The notes under the pieces: generated by a model | What the model saw: only the letters and a program-made list of their open reading frames with translations | Told to the model about the DNA's origin: nothing | The model's database searches: none | Position numbers and translations under genes: made by a program | NCBI GenBank assembly: GCA_028532985.1 | Contig: JANCIK010000008.1 | Span: forward strand, 1,240,001-1,304,000 | Reading direction: 5' to 3' | Source: Stropharia rugosoannulata | Taxonomy: Eukaryota > Basidiomycota > Agaricomycetes > Agaricales > Strophariaceae | DNA: 64,000 bases | Shown here: positions 44,366 to 54,784 of the stretch, piece after piece | Numbering within the stretch: the stretch's first letter is position 1 | Layout: each line of letters begins with the position of its first letter

Positions 44366-45876
44366 ACTGAATGCGAACGAGACGCTACTTGTATGCATGT
44401 ACTGTGGATTGAAGGAAACTTTCGTAAGACAGACCAGTTTGTGTATATGAGGGACGTACGGCGTGTTTTTAGGTCTGTTGACAGGGCTGCTTTTTGGCTA
44501 CAGGTGTAAACAGTCAGAAGGCCCGTTAGTGGGATAGCTGCGCGCGGGAAACACAGAGAGACTAGAGTTGAGCCTGCCTCGTAGTCTATAGCTATCAGCG
44601 CGCGAGCATCATGACTATAAGCGCCTGTGCGCTCCGTATTGCGAGAGGGATTGGTCAGCGAGCTGCACAGTCTAAAAAGTGCATAGTTTGACCATCCGTG
44701 CGAGCGATCAGGTGTGCGTAGAACGGTTAAGCACCGGCCAAGTGCGGTGTGAGTACAGCTGAGCGAGTACCAAGGGCGGTGTGAAGGGCTGTGCGTGCAT
44801 CTCATGTGCGCGCATCGCAAAGGCAGAATTTGCCTAAGTCCACACATCATGTGACCGTGGCGGCGCGCATCAAAAGACGCGCAAAAGCCCGAGGGAACGA
44901 CCGACATGCGCGCAGCGAGTGCCAAGGGATCAGGACACTCGAAGGGAAGCCCGGATGCGATGCGCGGACCTTTGGCCGCGTTGCTAGTATTTACTTTACC
45001 TTATTATTAGTACACATGAGCGCATCGCATATAAACCTGTATCCTTGTCTATAGTAATCCAAGCAATTGTCTACCCACTAGATCTGTGTGCTGGGTTCTG
45101 TCCCAGGCCGTCAGCGGGCTGTGTTTAGCTTTTGTTAGGGTTTTAACTGTGAAGTGTTTGTGAATCATAGGAGTTTTGGATAGCTTCTGACCACCGGGTC
45201 ATTTGGAGAGCTCAGTGAGGAGTCAGTACAACCGTGTACGGAAACTCGCACTGTAGTGTTTAGACTGTGAGACTGCACCGCCGGGTGAAAGACTTTGGAG
45301 AGTCTTGGATTATTGGACTTTGGAGAGTCCGCGCATCGTACGAGGTCACCGGACCCGGAAGTGCGCGCAGCGAAGCCGTTCGCTAAAAACAACTTATTTC
45401 ATTTATCATTTTGCTTTGCGCACGCCACTAGCAACCGGGCTCTATCCGAGATTTACTAGAATTAAACCCCTCCTTACAAACGAACTTGCAGGCACTACTT
45501 GCTATTACAAAGACTAGAGGACACGAGGTGCGTGCATCGCACGCCCAGAACGGGAACCAGAGCAGAGCATAGAATATACTACCATTTAGTTGAGGGCGTT
45601 CGCTCGATCTAAGGGATAGGATCTCGCTCCGCTGGGTGTGTGTGTGTGTTGTGTCTCGCGATTTCGAGTCTAGCTACGCAGTAGACCTCTCATCTGGAGC
45701 CCACCGCGAGGGGAAGGTTCAGAAATCTCATTTAGTGTTTCGGGAACTACGGCTTGCGCCTATTACAATAAATTACAAAAATTTCAAATAAAACGGGGAC
45801 GAGTAACAAGCGAGGCAAATTTCCTGCGCCTTCATCGCTCGCCGAGCCAGAAGAAGCCAGACCATCCTTTGGAACG
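44366..45876 (+). other. Presumed 5' LTR and leader of the gypsy element
   Basis: Contains TGCGCGCA at 44,807, 44,907 and 45,362, a TATA-like CATATAAAC at about 45,024, and a (TG)n tract near 45,640. No tRNA-complementary primer site was identified with confidence. The plus strand has no useful ATG in the gag frame. The 240-codon minus frame 44,206-44,925 owes its length to base composition, apart from its last 45 codons, which belong to the neighbouring gene. Confidence 0.45.
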
Positions 45877-47820
45877 GTGCCTTCACGCGAGAGAACCACA
45901 AGGAGCAAGAAAGACGCTGAGCTGGTAGAGCCGTTGGTAATTACACCGACGCGAGACAGAAAAGCAAAGAAAAGAGCGAGGGAGGAAGCACAGTTGCAGA
46001 TCGAGACTCAGGGATTAGCGCAGCGCATCCCAGGTGCGCTCACCGAAAGCGACTCGGAATTAAGAGTAGGGACTAGTGGATTTTGGGGACCACCATCTGG
46101 CATTGAATCAGAAGGCCAATTAGTGGACGGTGATATTACCCTTGAAACCGCACCATTTGGTACTTCTGATAGCCAAGCTACCCAAGACACCCCTCCTCCA
46201 TTCTCGGAAGTATTTGGGACTGCTAAGACATCCGCGCAGCGCACGGCGGAAAATAGCGAAAGTGAGGCAGAGCGCGTAGCGAGAGATATATTTGAAGGAG
46301 ACTTGTCAGATCTTTCAGAAAGCGAACCCCCACGAGAACCAGAAACTATGCCTAAGGATATGTCCATGCCAGTACACGGTGCGCGCGGCGCGCTGAGCTT
46401 CGATCCTGCTGCAGAGCGCGATGAGCTGCCGCGGTACTTTGAGGACCTGGAGGATTGGTTTAAGCGCGCGGAGGTGACGGAGGACGATGAAAAGAGGGGA
46501 TATGTAATAAAATATGTACCCATGCAGACGGCGGAGGAGTGGAAGAATTTACCAGGTTATGATACCAAGGGGTACACGGAGCTCAAGAAAATGATTCTCA
46601 ACGAGTACCCGGAGGTGATCAGCATTCAGACAGGGTCCATCGCGCGGCTCAAGAAGCTCTGCAAGGAGAATCAGCGCATCTCGGAGGAAGACCTCCAGGT
46701 GTTGCTGGACTTCAAGCGAGCATTCTTGGCCGAGGCAGCTAAGCTCACGAAGGCGCCTACCCTGCTCGCGAATCATACCTTGGTGACTTACTTCACCAAT
46801 AGTCTCACTGCGGGGTTCAGGGATCGATTGTTTAATAAACTGGACATTGATTACACAACGCGCGCATCGTTCGACAAGTTCTTGACTGAGCGCAATATAC
46901 AGTTCACCGCACCTACTGGGGTGACGGTAGAAGCGCGCACCGAGGACATGTACCCTCTCAAACAAGTAGCCGAGATGGCGGAACAAATGGCCCGCACCAA
47001 GAACCCAAGCACTACGCTGAGCCTAGGGCGCGATAGCACTGATGGACTTATGCCGGTGCCCGCCATCAAGACTGAGGCTGCGGATGTTAGTTCGCTGCGC
47101 GGAGAGATTGAGGACCTGAAAGGGTTCGTCGCCTCCTTCAAGGATACCTTATCGTTAGTAGAGAAGACGGTGGCAAAGTCAAAGGAGTCGAGTAAGAAGG
47201 AATTAGAGGACATTATTCGCAATGTCATGGCTGCGCGCGCCGCACCGATGTCGGTGCCTGTACAACCAGTAGCCCCCATGATGCCCATGAGCGCACCGGG
47301 TTTCGGTGGACCGCCGCCTAGGCCTTTCCAATACCAACAACGCCCGGAGCCCCGTTGCTTCTACTGCAAGCAGACGGGACATGTGGTTGCTGAGTGCATC
47401 GTACGACAGCAAGACTTGTCAGCTGGAAGGATTGTCATCACAGAGGCGGGGCGCTTACAGCTACCCGATGGGTCATCGATACCTTGGGACCCTTCGCGCG
47501 CGATTAAAGAACGCGTCGATGAATGGCATAAGAAGAACGGACAGCCCGCGCAGCAAGCGTATATGGCACCCGTCCATCCCTCGTACATGGGTATACCTCC
47601 TAGCATGGTATACTCGCAGATGTACCAACCGGCCAGTTCCTTGGACGAGACCTATGAGGAGCAGATACGCGCACTTCAGCAAGAGCTGGAGAGTAAGAAG
47701 GCGTTCCTGAAGGAGCGCGCATCGGCGAAGACGCCTGAGGAAGTGATAGAGGAACAGCACCAGTTAATAGCGACTATGAAAGCCGAACACGACGCTGCGC
47801 TCAGTCAGGGTTTCGATTGA
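45877..47820 (+). CDS. Gypsy gag-like protein with CCHC zinc knuckle
   Basis: An open frame of 647 codons from a GTG at 45,877; the frame is open further upstream, but no ATG occurs in it before 46,348 (MPKDMSMPVHGARG). From there 490 residues include the capsid-like part (RYFEDLEDWFKRAEVTEDDE.. and KKLCKENQRISEEDLQVLL), a helical stretch and the knuckle CFYCKQTGHVVAEC (C-x2-C-x4-H-x4-C) that binds nucleic acid. The acidic N-terminal 157 codons may be translated from an upstream or non-AUG start, or via splicing. It ends 6 nt before the ATG of the next frame. It would package element RNA. Confidence 0.75.
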   Translation: MPSRERTTRSKKDAELVEPLVITPTRDRKAKKRAREEAQLQIETQGLAQRIPGALTESDSELRVGTSGFWGPPSGIESEGQLVDGDITLETAPFGTSDSQATQDTPPPFSEVFGTAKTSAQRTAENSESEAERVARDIFEGDLSDLSESEPPREPETMPKDMSMPVHGARGALSFDPAAERDELPRYFEDLEDWFKRAEVTEDDEKRGYVIKYVPMQTAEEWKNLPGYDTKGYTELKKMILNEYPEVISIQTGSIARLKKLCKENQRISEEDLQVLLDFKRAFLAEAAKLTKAPTLLANHTLVTYFTNSLTAGFRDRLFNKLDIDYTTRASFDKFLTERNIQFTAPTGVTVEARTEDMYPLKQVAEMAEQMARTKNPSTTLSLGRDSTDGLMPVPAIKTEAADVSSLRGEIEDLKGFVASFKDTLSLVEKTVAKSKESSKKELEDIIRNVMAARAAPMSVPVQPVAPMMPMSAPGFGGPPPRPFQYQQRPEPRCFYCKQTGHVVAECIVRQQDLSAGRIVITEAGRLQLPDGSSIPWDPSRAIKERVDEWHKKNGQPAQQAYMAPVHPSYMGIPPSMVYSQMYQPASSLDETYEEQIRALQQELESKKAFLKERASAKTPEEVIEEQHQLIATMKAEHDAALSQGFD

Positions 47821-48461
47821 GTCTGATGAAGGGAAACACGGGCAGAGTTATGCGTAGCGGCTCTGATAAACCCAAGAACCCGGAGGGCGCAAACAAGAAG
47901 TTACCAATCAAGAATATACCCAGAGCATCAGTTGAGGACGCGAGTGATGAGGAGGAAGATGAGTTGCGAGAAGTAGTGGAGGAGCAAGGTGCGCGCAGCG
48001 CACCCGTAAAGAAGAAAGTAGTGTTTGAGGTTCCTGCAAAGGCTGGGCCTAGTGTACGACCAGCAGCAGTGCCATATGTAATGGTACCTCTGCTGCGCAT
48101 ACCAGAGAAAGTAAAACCTAAGGTTAGGGAAGAGCCCATACCTGTAGTAGAGAAGAGGAAGCCGGCCTATAAGCTGCGCGCACCTATCGAAGATGAGGCG
48201 CAGGCTGACGCAGTCCTCAAGCACTTAGAAAATCAGAAAATTGAGATCACGCAGGGCCAGTTGTTAGGCATCTCGACTGCAGGCTTTAGAAGAAAATTTG
48301 TTGAGCGCATAGTACCAAGAAAGGTACCATTGGAAAAGCTCCTTGATCTTTAACCACGACATTCTCTTTTCTTCCCACGGTTTACCGGGAGCAGAAAAGG
48401 GCCCTCGTCGAGGAAAGACTTAAGATAGCACAGAATAACTATAGTACATAGCACATACAAC

Positions 48462-50309
48462 ATGGTAAACAACGCAAACAGCAACGAGAAGCAGACAGGC
48501 ATTCGAAAGTCGACCAGAAGTGCAGCAAAACGCACTATGGCGGAACGGGATGACCCTGGCAGCGACGACCGGGGTCAGCCAGCGAAGAACAGAAAGAACG
48601 TCACTGATGAAATAACAGACCCTGCAGAAGCCAAGGAATACCTGGTGCGCAACAGTATGCTAATCGATACTGCTGACACGGCCAGTGCACGCGACGTAGC
48701 GACGGCACTGTTCCACATCGCAGAGGTAGCAGGAATGCCAGCGGGGGTTAGAAAAATGGTCCGGGCGGCGGGCTACCTCGTCAAGGACTTCGACCAACAC
48801 GACGCGAACGAAGTTATAAGAGAAGCCGCGACAACTCAGATAGATGCTATGACAGAAGAAGCAAAAAACGTGGCAGCCCATGTTGCGGCCGTACTAGAGG
48901 CGGCGGTGACGGAACAAGTGGCTCGACTCGGCCACGCTGCAACGGCTGCCATACAGTCAATGGCGGCGACAGCTGCATCGAACGAATCAGCACCATCAGC
49001 GACGATGCCAATGGAACCAAGGCCGTCGACACCGTACCGCGACGCCCTCATGCGATCCCCGTCCCCAGTGACCCCGGTGGGCACCAAGACCCAGGGACAG
49101 CCACCAAACAACTTAAAGGCACGCGACCACGCCGCAAACGGCGAGAACAGGAGAACCAGAGCTGAGGTGCAGGAGGGCATCAGGGCAAGGCAATTCTTGA
49201 TAGACTTCCCTGCTAACTCGACTCTACGCGAACTCACAAAACAGCAAGCCTATGCAATGTTCAACAAAGCACTAGAGACAGCAAGCGCACCTACACCAGG
49301 GGCGGCTCATCGAATCCGCTCGGTAAAAATACTGAAAAATAAGGGCTTCCTGGGTGAATTTTTGACTGACGCAGGGGCCAAATGGATACACGGCCTAGGA
49401 AATGCCGAAGCCTTCACGAAGGAAATCGGCGGCGGTAGCACCTGGCGGCCTCGCACCTATGCAGTCATTGCATTCAACATATCTCACACTTTCAACCCAA
49501 ACTCAGCAGAACATGCAAGGGAGGTCGAAATCGCCAACGGATTGAAGACCAACAGCCTGGTCCGGACAAAGTGGGCCATTGCACAAAGCAGGCGACGGGA
49601 AGGTATGAAGAACTCGCCACTAATACTAATGTTCCAGGACATCAAAGCGGCGAATTTGGTTGCAGAGTACGGGATGCGGTTCGGCGCAGCCAACTGCTCC
49701 ACGCGTAAATGCAAAAGGGAGCCGCCGAAATGTCTGGTCTGTCTAAGCTGGAGCCACATGGCAGGAAGCTGCACAGCGGAAGCACCCACGTGCGGGTTAT
49801 GCAGCGACAGCGGTCACCGTATCGAGTTCTGTCTCAACAAAAATCGGCCCAAATGTACTCCCTGTGGCCGCGCAGGAATAACTGGGAAAGCAGCTGCCCA
49901 CTCCAGCTACGACAGGCAATGTGCCACTTTCGTCGAAAAGTGCCGCGAATATGATGAGCAGCACCCCGACAATGCATCACCACATTTCGGCTCGGACAGC
50001 GATGACAGTGACTCGGACTCCACATTCAGCAGGGAAAGCATAACGGCCCTGCCACCGACAATGAGCAACCACCCGTCAGCCTCAAACGAAGCGGACATAC
50101 CAGCTGATTTAGCGACACCTATCCGGGTCAACCTGACGGCAATGGCAGAGGAGACCCGCCACGCCAAGGAGGCCAGCAGACAAACTACACTGCTAAACTT
50201 CAGCAAAACGAGGGGCACACTAGAGGTAAAACCAGAGGCGCTGCGATCCGATTCCTCGGGAGAGAATGAAGAGCCGGCGTCACCTGGCCTCTCATACACT
50301 TCTGAATGA
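48462..50309 (+). CDS. LINE ORF1, nucleic-acid-binding protein (615 aa)
   Basis: Starts at ATG 48,462. An alanine-rich helical region (about residues 120-190) precedes a central domain (YAMFNKALETASAPTPGAAH..). Then comes a cysteine cluster at about residues 405-470 with C-x2-C knuckles (CLVCLSWSHMAGSC, CGLCSDSGHRIEFC, CTPCGRAG). The C terminus is acidic and serine-rich. ORF1 proteins of this type coat element RNA and act as chaperones. Its TGA (50,307-50,309) overlaps the ATG of ORF2. Confidence 0.85.
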   Translation: MVNNANSNEKQTGIRKSTRSAAKRTMAERDDPGSDDRGQPAKNRKNVTDEITDPAEAKEYLVRNSMLIDTADTASARDVATALFHIAEVAGMPAGVRKMVRAAGYLVKDFDQHDANEVIREAATTQIDAMTEEAKNVAAHVAAVLEAAVTEQVARLGHAATAAIQSMAATAASNESAPSATMPMEPRPSTPYRDALMRSPSPVTPVGTKTQGQPPNNLKARDHAANGENRRTRAEVQEGIRARQFLIDFPANSTLRELTKQQAYAMFNKALETASAPTPGAAHRIRSVKILKNKGFLGEFLTDAGAKWIHGLGNAEAFTKEIGGGSTWRPRTYAVIAFNISHTFNPNSAEHAREVEIANGLKTNSLVRTKWAIAQSRRREGMKNSPLILMFQDIKAANLVAEYGMRFGAANCSTRKCKREPPKCLVCLSWSHMAGSCTAEAPTCGLCSDSGHRIEFCLNKNRPKCTPCGRAGITGKAAAHSSYDRQCATFVEKCREYDEQHPDNASPHFGSDSDDSDSDSTFSRESITALPPTMSNHPSASNEADIPADLATPIRVNLTAMAEETRHAKEASRQTTLLNFSKTRGTLEVKPEALRSDSSGENEEPASPGLSYTSE

Positions 50310-53300
50310 ATGAAGCCCCACTGAACCGCCTCAGAATTTTTCAGATAAACCTAAATAAATCAGACAGAGGCCATCTCGACCTCATAAATAGGCCACTACA
50401 CAGGGATTGGGATATAATCCTCGTGCAAGAGCCCCATGTAACGGCAATGGGCCTAATCAGGACACCAAGAAAATTTACAATAATATACCCAGCGGAGCGA
50501 TACACATCAGGCGCTGCCCAGGTGCGCTCTGTTATCTTCGTAAACTCTAATCTAGCCTCTAGCTCCTGGCGAGCGGTTAACATACCTAAATCCACGGATC
50601 TCACTGTGGTCCAACTGCTAAGCGGTGACCGCTATGTAACGATCTTTAATATCTACAATGCATGCGAGCACACAAAAACAATCAGGCGCCTAAGACGATA
50701 CCTAACAAGGAATAAGTCAGCGCTATGCCCAAAACACACTGACGGAATCATCATAGCAGGAGACTTCAATGCCCACCACCCCATGTGGGATGCACCAGGG
50801 GATGACAGGTTGTTCACACCTGCGGCTGACAGGCGGGCTCAGAAGGTAATCCAAATAGCAGAGGAACACGACATGGTCATGGCTCTACCGCCTAGCATCC
50901 CCACCCTCCGCCACTTCCGAACGAAGCTGCTATCGCGACCCGACAATGTATGGTGCAGCGACCACCTGCTACCTCTATTTGTACGATGCGACACGGACGG
51001 ATATGCACAAACACCATGCACGGATCACTACCCAGTGACAATGGTACTAACGATGCTGCAGGATAGAGTCGACGAACCCCCCTCCAGAAACTTCAGGCAA
51101 ACCGACTGGGACTCCTTCCGCGCGGAGCTGACTCAGCGGATAGCACAGATACCGGAACCAGGCATACTAACAACAGCGGAACAGATACAGACTGCAGCGT
51201 CCAACCTAACGGCAGTACTACAAGAGACGATAGAAAGTGTGGTCCCACTTAACAAACCGTGCCCATTCTCGAAGCGCTGGTGGAACGGCGAGCTGAGCGC
51301 TCTGCGAAAAGAGGTAAATGTTCTGAGCAGAATAGCATACCGACACAGAACGCTACGCGAACATCCCAGCCACGAGGAGCGACGACGGAAGGCGAGGAAA
51401 TATGGCGATGCCATTGTGAAAGCTAAGACGAGACACTGGGAAGATTTCCTCGACAACGCATCCAGCAGCGACATATGGACAGCCAATAAATACATCTCGA
51501 CTCAAGCAAACGACGGCGGTAAGACCAGGATACCCTCACTGACATCTCTCAGGCATGACAATACCACGATGACGGCGGATTCAAATGAGTTAAAGGCAGA
51601 GGCCCTGGCTGCTGCCTTCTTCCCGCCGGCGCCTGCTCTATCCACAGTCCCAGAAGGTTACAATTACCCAGCACCGATGGCCGACCCCGACCCGATCACG
51701 ATGATGCAGCTCCAGGAACACATCACACAACTATCGCCATTCAAAGCCCACGGGCCAGACGGTATACCAAACAAGGTGCTGCAGGAGACATCAGAAATCA
51801 TAGGGGACTACCTGCTCCCGCTGTACCAAGCAATTCTTGACCACGGCCACTACGTCGACGAATGGCGCGAATTCACCACAGTGGTCCTGCGGAAACCGGG
51901 CAAACCAAACTACGGTATCCCCAAAGCATACCGACCGATTGCACTGATCAATACACAGGCTAAAGTACTGACATCCATAGTAGCTGACATCATCTCAAGG
52001 CTGGTGGAACAACGCGGCCTACTGCCAGACACCCACTTTGGAGGCCGATCTGGCAGGATGACGACAGACGCGGTTCACCTGCTAGAGGGAAAAGTAAAGG
52101 CAGCATGGCGCAAAGGCCAGGTTGCCTCCGTCCTATTTCTCGATGTTGAAGGCGCCTTCCCAAACGCAGTAACTGACCGCCTGATACACAACCTTAGGAA
52201 ACGACGGATACCAGAGCAACTCGTGACCTTCATCATACAACTACTGCAGAGGCGACGAACCCGCCTCAGATTCGACGACTACATGTCGGAACTGATCTGG
52301 ATCATCAATGGCATTGGACAGGGTGACCCCCTTTCGATGATACTATATATAATCTATAACGCAGACCTCCTGGAAGTGGCACAAAACGCGGGCGGCTCAG
52401 CAATAGGATTCGTCGACGATGTTATGGCCATAGCCGTCGCGAAATCGTTCAAGAAAACAGTTAAGTTACTAACAAGTTTCATGGAGAAAAGAGGAGGAGG
52501 CTTCGAATGGGGCCGCGACCACAACTCAAAAAACGAGCTCAGTAAACTAGCGGTCATGCACTTCTCGAGACGACGACGGCCCGACCCACACAACCCAGGC
52601 CACACAAGGCCCCTGCACCACCCCAAACTACGCCTGCAGGGCGTCACAGTTGCGAATGTACCTCACTACAAGTACCTAGGCATATACATGGACCGAGAAC
52701 TGCGGTGGACGACACAGATGCACAAAGCGACGGCGAAGGCAACCTCCTGGACCTTGGCTTTCCGACGACTATCAAGCGTAACCTGGGGCATCTCAGCCAG
52801 GCTCATGCGGCGCCTATACATATCGGTAGCCATCCCAAAGATGACTTATGGTTTGGACGTATGGTATACTCCGCCGACACTAAACACCGGGACAACACGG
52901 CGCCATGGATCAGTGAAAGCCCTTAACACCATGGGCAGCATACAGCGCATTGCGACTCTGGCCATCACAGGGGCACTCCGCACGACCCCGACATTGCTGC
53001 TGGACGCACATGCAGGCCTCCTCCCAATCGAGCAAATGCTGCGGAAAATATGTCACAGATCACTGGTGCGCCTATGCACACTTCCTCGGACTAACCCTAT
53101 TTCCAGATGGATACTCCACGAAGCCACACAGCCGCCAACGACCCACCTCACGGCAATCGCTCAGCTCTTGAAAATATACCCAGATGTACGGCCACAAACA
53201 ATGGAGACAATACCAATACGGGCAGCACCAGTAACGCGGGCACGACTGTTCGCAATCCACAGGCCGTCAGCGGACGCCATCAAGGAAGAAGCCAATGACA

Positions 53301-54280
53301 GCGCTGCATGCAGAGTATACACCGACGGCTCCAGCATAAACGGTAATGTAGGAGCTGCAGCTGTGCTATATGTAGGTAACAACAGAGGGATGCCAGACAA
53401 AGAACTGCGATACCTACTGGGACCATCATGCAAATACACAGTTAGCAATGCAGAATACGTTGCTGGCATACTGGGCAGTCACTTGCTCGACGGCAACGAG
53501 GCCCTAGGTGCGCTCCCTATATCGATGTACACTGACAGCCGAGACTTCCTGCGAATGGCTGCCACCAACCGCCCTAGCTCAGGCTTTCACATCCTGCAAA
53601 TGATGGAGGACCGAGTAGAAGGTCTCCGACAAGTAACAAATGGAGGCCAGTGGCGACAAGGGCACAAATTCGACCTACGATACATTCCGGCACATAGAAA
53701 GGTGAAAGGTAATGACATGGCTGATACCGCAGCAAAAAAGTCAGCGCAAGGTGACATATCCCTCCCTATACACCTCCCGGCCACACTGCGACCGAAGCTC
53801 GCGACAAGTGCAATAGCAGCCAAGACAGCCTACCACCTGCAACTCAAAAGAGAAGCAGCGGCAGCATGGGCGGCAAATGGAAAGGGAATACGCTTCACCA
53901 GAGAGATCGATGACAGCTACCCTTTTGACGGGTACCGACAGCTAACCGAAGGTCTGACACGGGCGGAAGCCAGTTTGCTCCTTCAGATAAGGAGCGGCCA
54001 CATCCCCCTCAATGGCTATCTAGAATGCTTCGGGCAATCCGACACCGCCAGATGCCCCAAATGCTGGGCGGAACGCAGCACATACAAAGGGGAAACACTT
54101 CAGCATTTGCTGTTTGTGTGCCCTAGCTATGCGAATGCAAGAGCAGCTATGGACTTTCACCTTGGCCGGGATGCCAGAAACCTGAAGCAAATGCTGCGGA
54201 GCAAGAGAAACGTGAAGATAGTTCTGCAATACCTAGCAAGCACGCGACGCCTCCGGGTCGCTCGAGAACGGAATAACTAG
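50306..54280 (+). CDS. LINE ORF2: endonuclease, reverse transcriptase, RNase H (1324 aa)
   Basis: The ATG at 50,306 overlaps the ORF1 stop as ATGA, suggesting coupled reinitiation. The APE-type endonuclease has N in FQINLNKSD, E in LVQEPHV (about residue 43), AGDFNAHHPMWD (about 150) and CTDHYPV. The reverse transcriptase has YRPIALINTQAKVLTSIV, FLDVEGAFPNA (about 610) and the catalytic FVDDV (about 702). The RNase H has YTDGSSINGNVG (about 1003), SNAEYVAG, MYTDSRD and KGNDMADTAAKK. A C-terminal zinc motif follows (CPKCW..HLLFVC, about 1250). All catalytic acidic residues seen are present. The protein nicks the target and copies element RNA there. Confidence 0.92.
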   Translation: MNEAPLNRLRIFQINLNKSDRGHLDLINRPLHRDWDIILVQEPHVTAMGLIRTPRKFTIIYPAERYTSGAAQVRSVIFVNSNLASSSWRAVNIPKSTDLTVVQLLSGDRYVTIFNIYNACEHTKTIRRLRRYLTRNKSALCPKHTDGIIIAGDFNAHHPMWDAPGDDRLFTPAADRRAQKVIQIAEEHDMVMALPPSIPTLRHFRTKLLSRPDNVWCSDHLLPLFVRCDTDGYAQTPCTDHYPVTMVLTMLQDRVDEPPSRNFRQTDWDSFRAELTQRIAQIPEPGILTTAEQIQTAASNLTAVLQETIESVVPLNKPCPFSKRWWNGELSALRKEVNVLSRIAYRHRTLREHPSHEERRRKARKYGDAIVKAKTRHWEDFLDNASSSDIWTANKYISTQANDGGKTRIPSLTSLRHDNTTMTADSNELKAEALAAAFFPPAPALSTVPEGYNYPAPMADPDPITMMQLQEHITQLSPFKAHGPDGIPNKVLQETSEIIGDYLLPLYQAILDHGHYVDEWREFTTVVLRKPGKPNYGIPKAYRPIALINTQAKVLTSIVADIISRLVEQRGLLPDTHFGGRSGRMTTDAVHLLEGKVKAAWRKGQVASVLFLDVEGAFPNAVTDRLIHNLRKRRIPEQLVTFIIQLLQRRRTRLRFDDYMSELIWIINGIGQGDPLSMILYIIYNADLLEVAQNAGGSAIGFVDDVMAIAVAKSFKKTVKLLTSFMEKRGGGFEWGRDHNSKNELSKLAVMHFSRRRRPDPHNPGHTRPLHHPKLRLQGVTVANVPHYKYLGIYMDRELRWTTQMHKATAKATSWTLAFRRLSSVTWGISARLMRRLYISVAIPKMTYGLDVWYTPPTLNTGTTRRHGSVKALNTMGSIQRIATLAITGALRTTPTLLLDAHAGLLPIEQMLRKICHRSLVRLCTLPRTNPISRWILHEATQPPTTHLTAIAQLLKIYPDVRPQTMETIPIRAAPVTRARLFAIHRPSADAIKEEANDSAACRVYTDGSSINGNVGAAAVLYVGNNRGMPDKELRYLLGPSCKYTVSNAEYVAGILGSHLLDGNEALGALPISMYTDSRDFLRMAATNRPSSGFHILQMMEDRVEGLRQVTNGGQWRQGHKFDLRYIPAHRKVKGNDMADTAAKKSAQGDISLPIHLPATLRPKLATSAIAAKTAYHLQLKREAAAAWAANGKGIRFTREIDDSYPFDGYRQLTEGLTRAEASLLLQIRSGHIPLNGYLECFGQSDTARCPKCWAERSTYKGETLQHLLFVCPSYANARAAMDFHLGRDARNLKQMLRSKRNVKIVLQYLASTRRLRVARERNN

Positions 54281-54751
54281 ACATAATTTATCTATTAACT
54301 GTAAAGAATATAAACTAATAATGTTAGGAACAGAGAAGAATGCCGAGAGGCCACACTTGACGCCCAAAACACCCGATTACCCACAAGAACACCCTCAATG
54401 CATCCGATACCACAGCACTCCCAACACCCGAACCACCTAGCGCTCGCATCCGGCCACGGCAGACCAAGCCCCACCTCCTAAACCCCGCCTCCTAGGATCG
54501 CACCCCCTACTATATCAGTGGAAAGAGATTATAAGCATAAAAGTTGGCGATAACTCGAGAACCCTCCCTTCAAAACAGAGCGCCCGGAAAACTGCGTTTC
54601 CCGTGCAGGGTCGCCCGGGGGGCATAGCCCGTCGGCGATGCCGAAGGGGCTCTACGGGAAAAGGAGGAGGACCAGGGGTCCTGCATTCATCGTAGTTACA
54701 TTGATTTGTAAAGTCTAAATAGCGTCTGACGCTGAGGACTTAAATTGACAC

Positions 54752-54780
<29 letters not shown>
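54281..54780 (+). other. LINE 3' untranslated region and poly(A) tail
   Basis: Contains a GC-rich part with several short hairpins, for example AGGACC..GGTCCT near 54,668 and GGCAT..ATGCC near 54,620. The tail of about 30 A starts at 54,753. Such hairpins may be recognised by the reverse transcriptase; that is inferred. Confidence 0.6.

Positions 54781-54784
<4 letters not shown>

Larger units (their letters stand above)
48335..54780 (+). mobile_element. Full-length LINE (Tad1-type) inserted in the gypsy element
   Basis: About 6.45 kb: 127 bp of 5' leader, ORF1, ORF2, a 470-bp 3' untranslated region and a tail of about 30 A. AAGGTACCATTGGA occurs at 48,321-48,334 and again right after the poly(A) at 54,781-54,794, a target-site duplication of 14 bp or slightly more. 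Endonuclease, reverse transcriptase and RNase H domains in one ORF, with a zinc-knuckle ORF1, fit the Tad1 group common in fungi. Both ORFs are uninterrupted, the tail is intact and the target copies are identical, all signs of a recent insertion that could still be active. Confidence 0.93.

Noticed and set aside
44366..44925. Upstream part of a 240-codon minus-strand frame
   Set aside because: Composition reflects the GC-rich presumed LTR; only its last 45 codons belong to a spliced gene.
46008..47760. Minus-strand frames opposite gag (95 to 171 codons)
   Set aside because: Antisense shadows of the gag frame.
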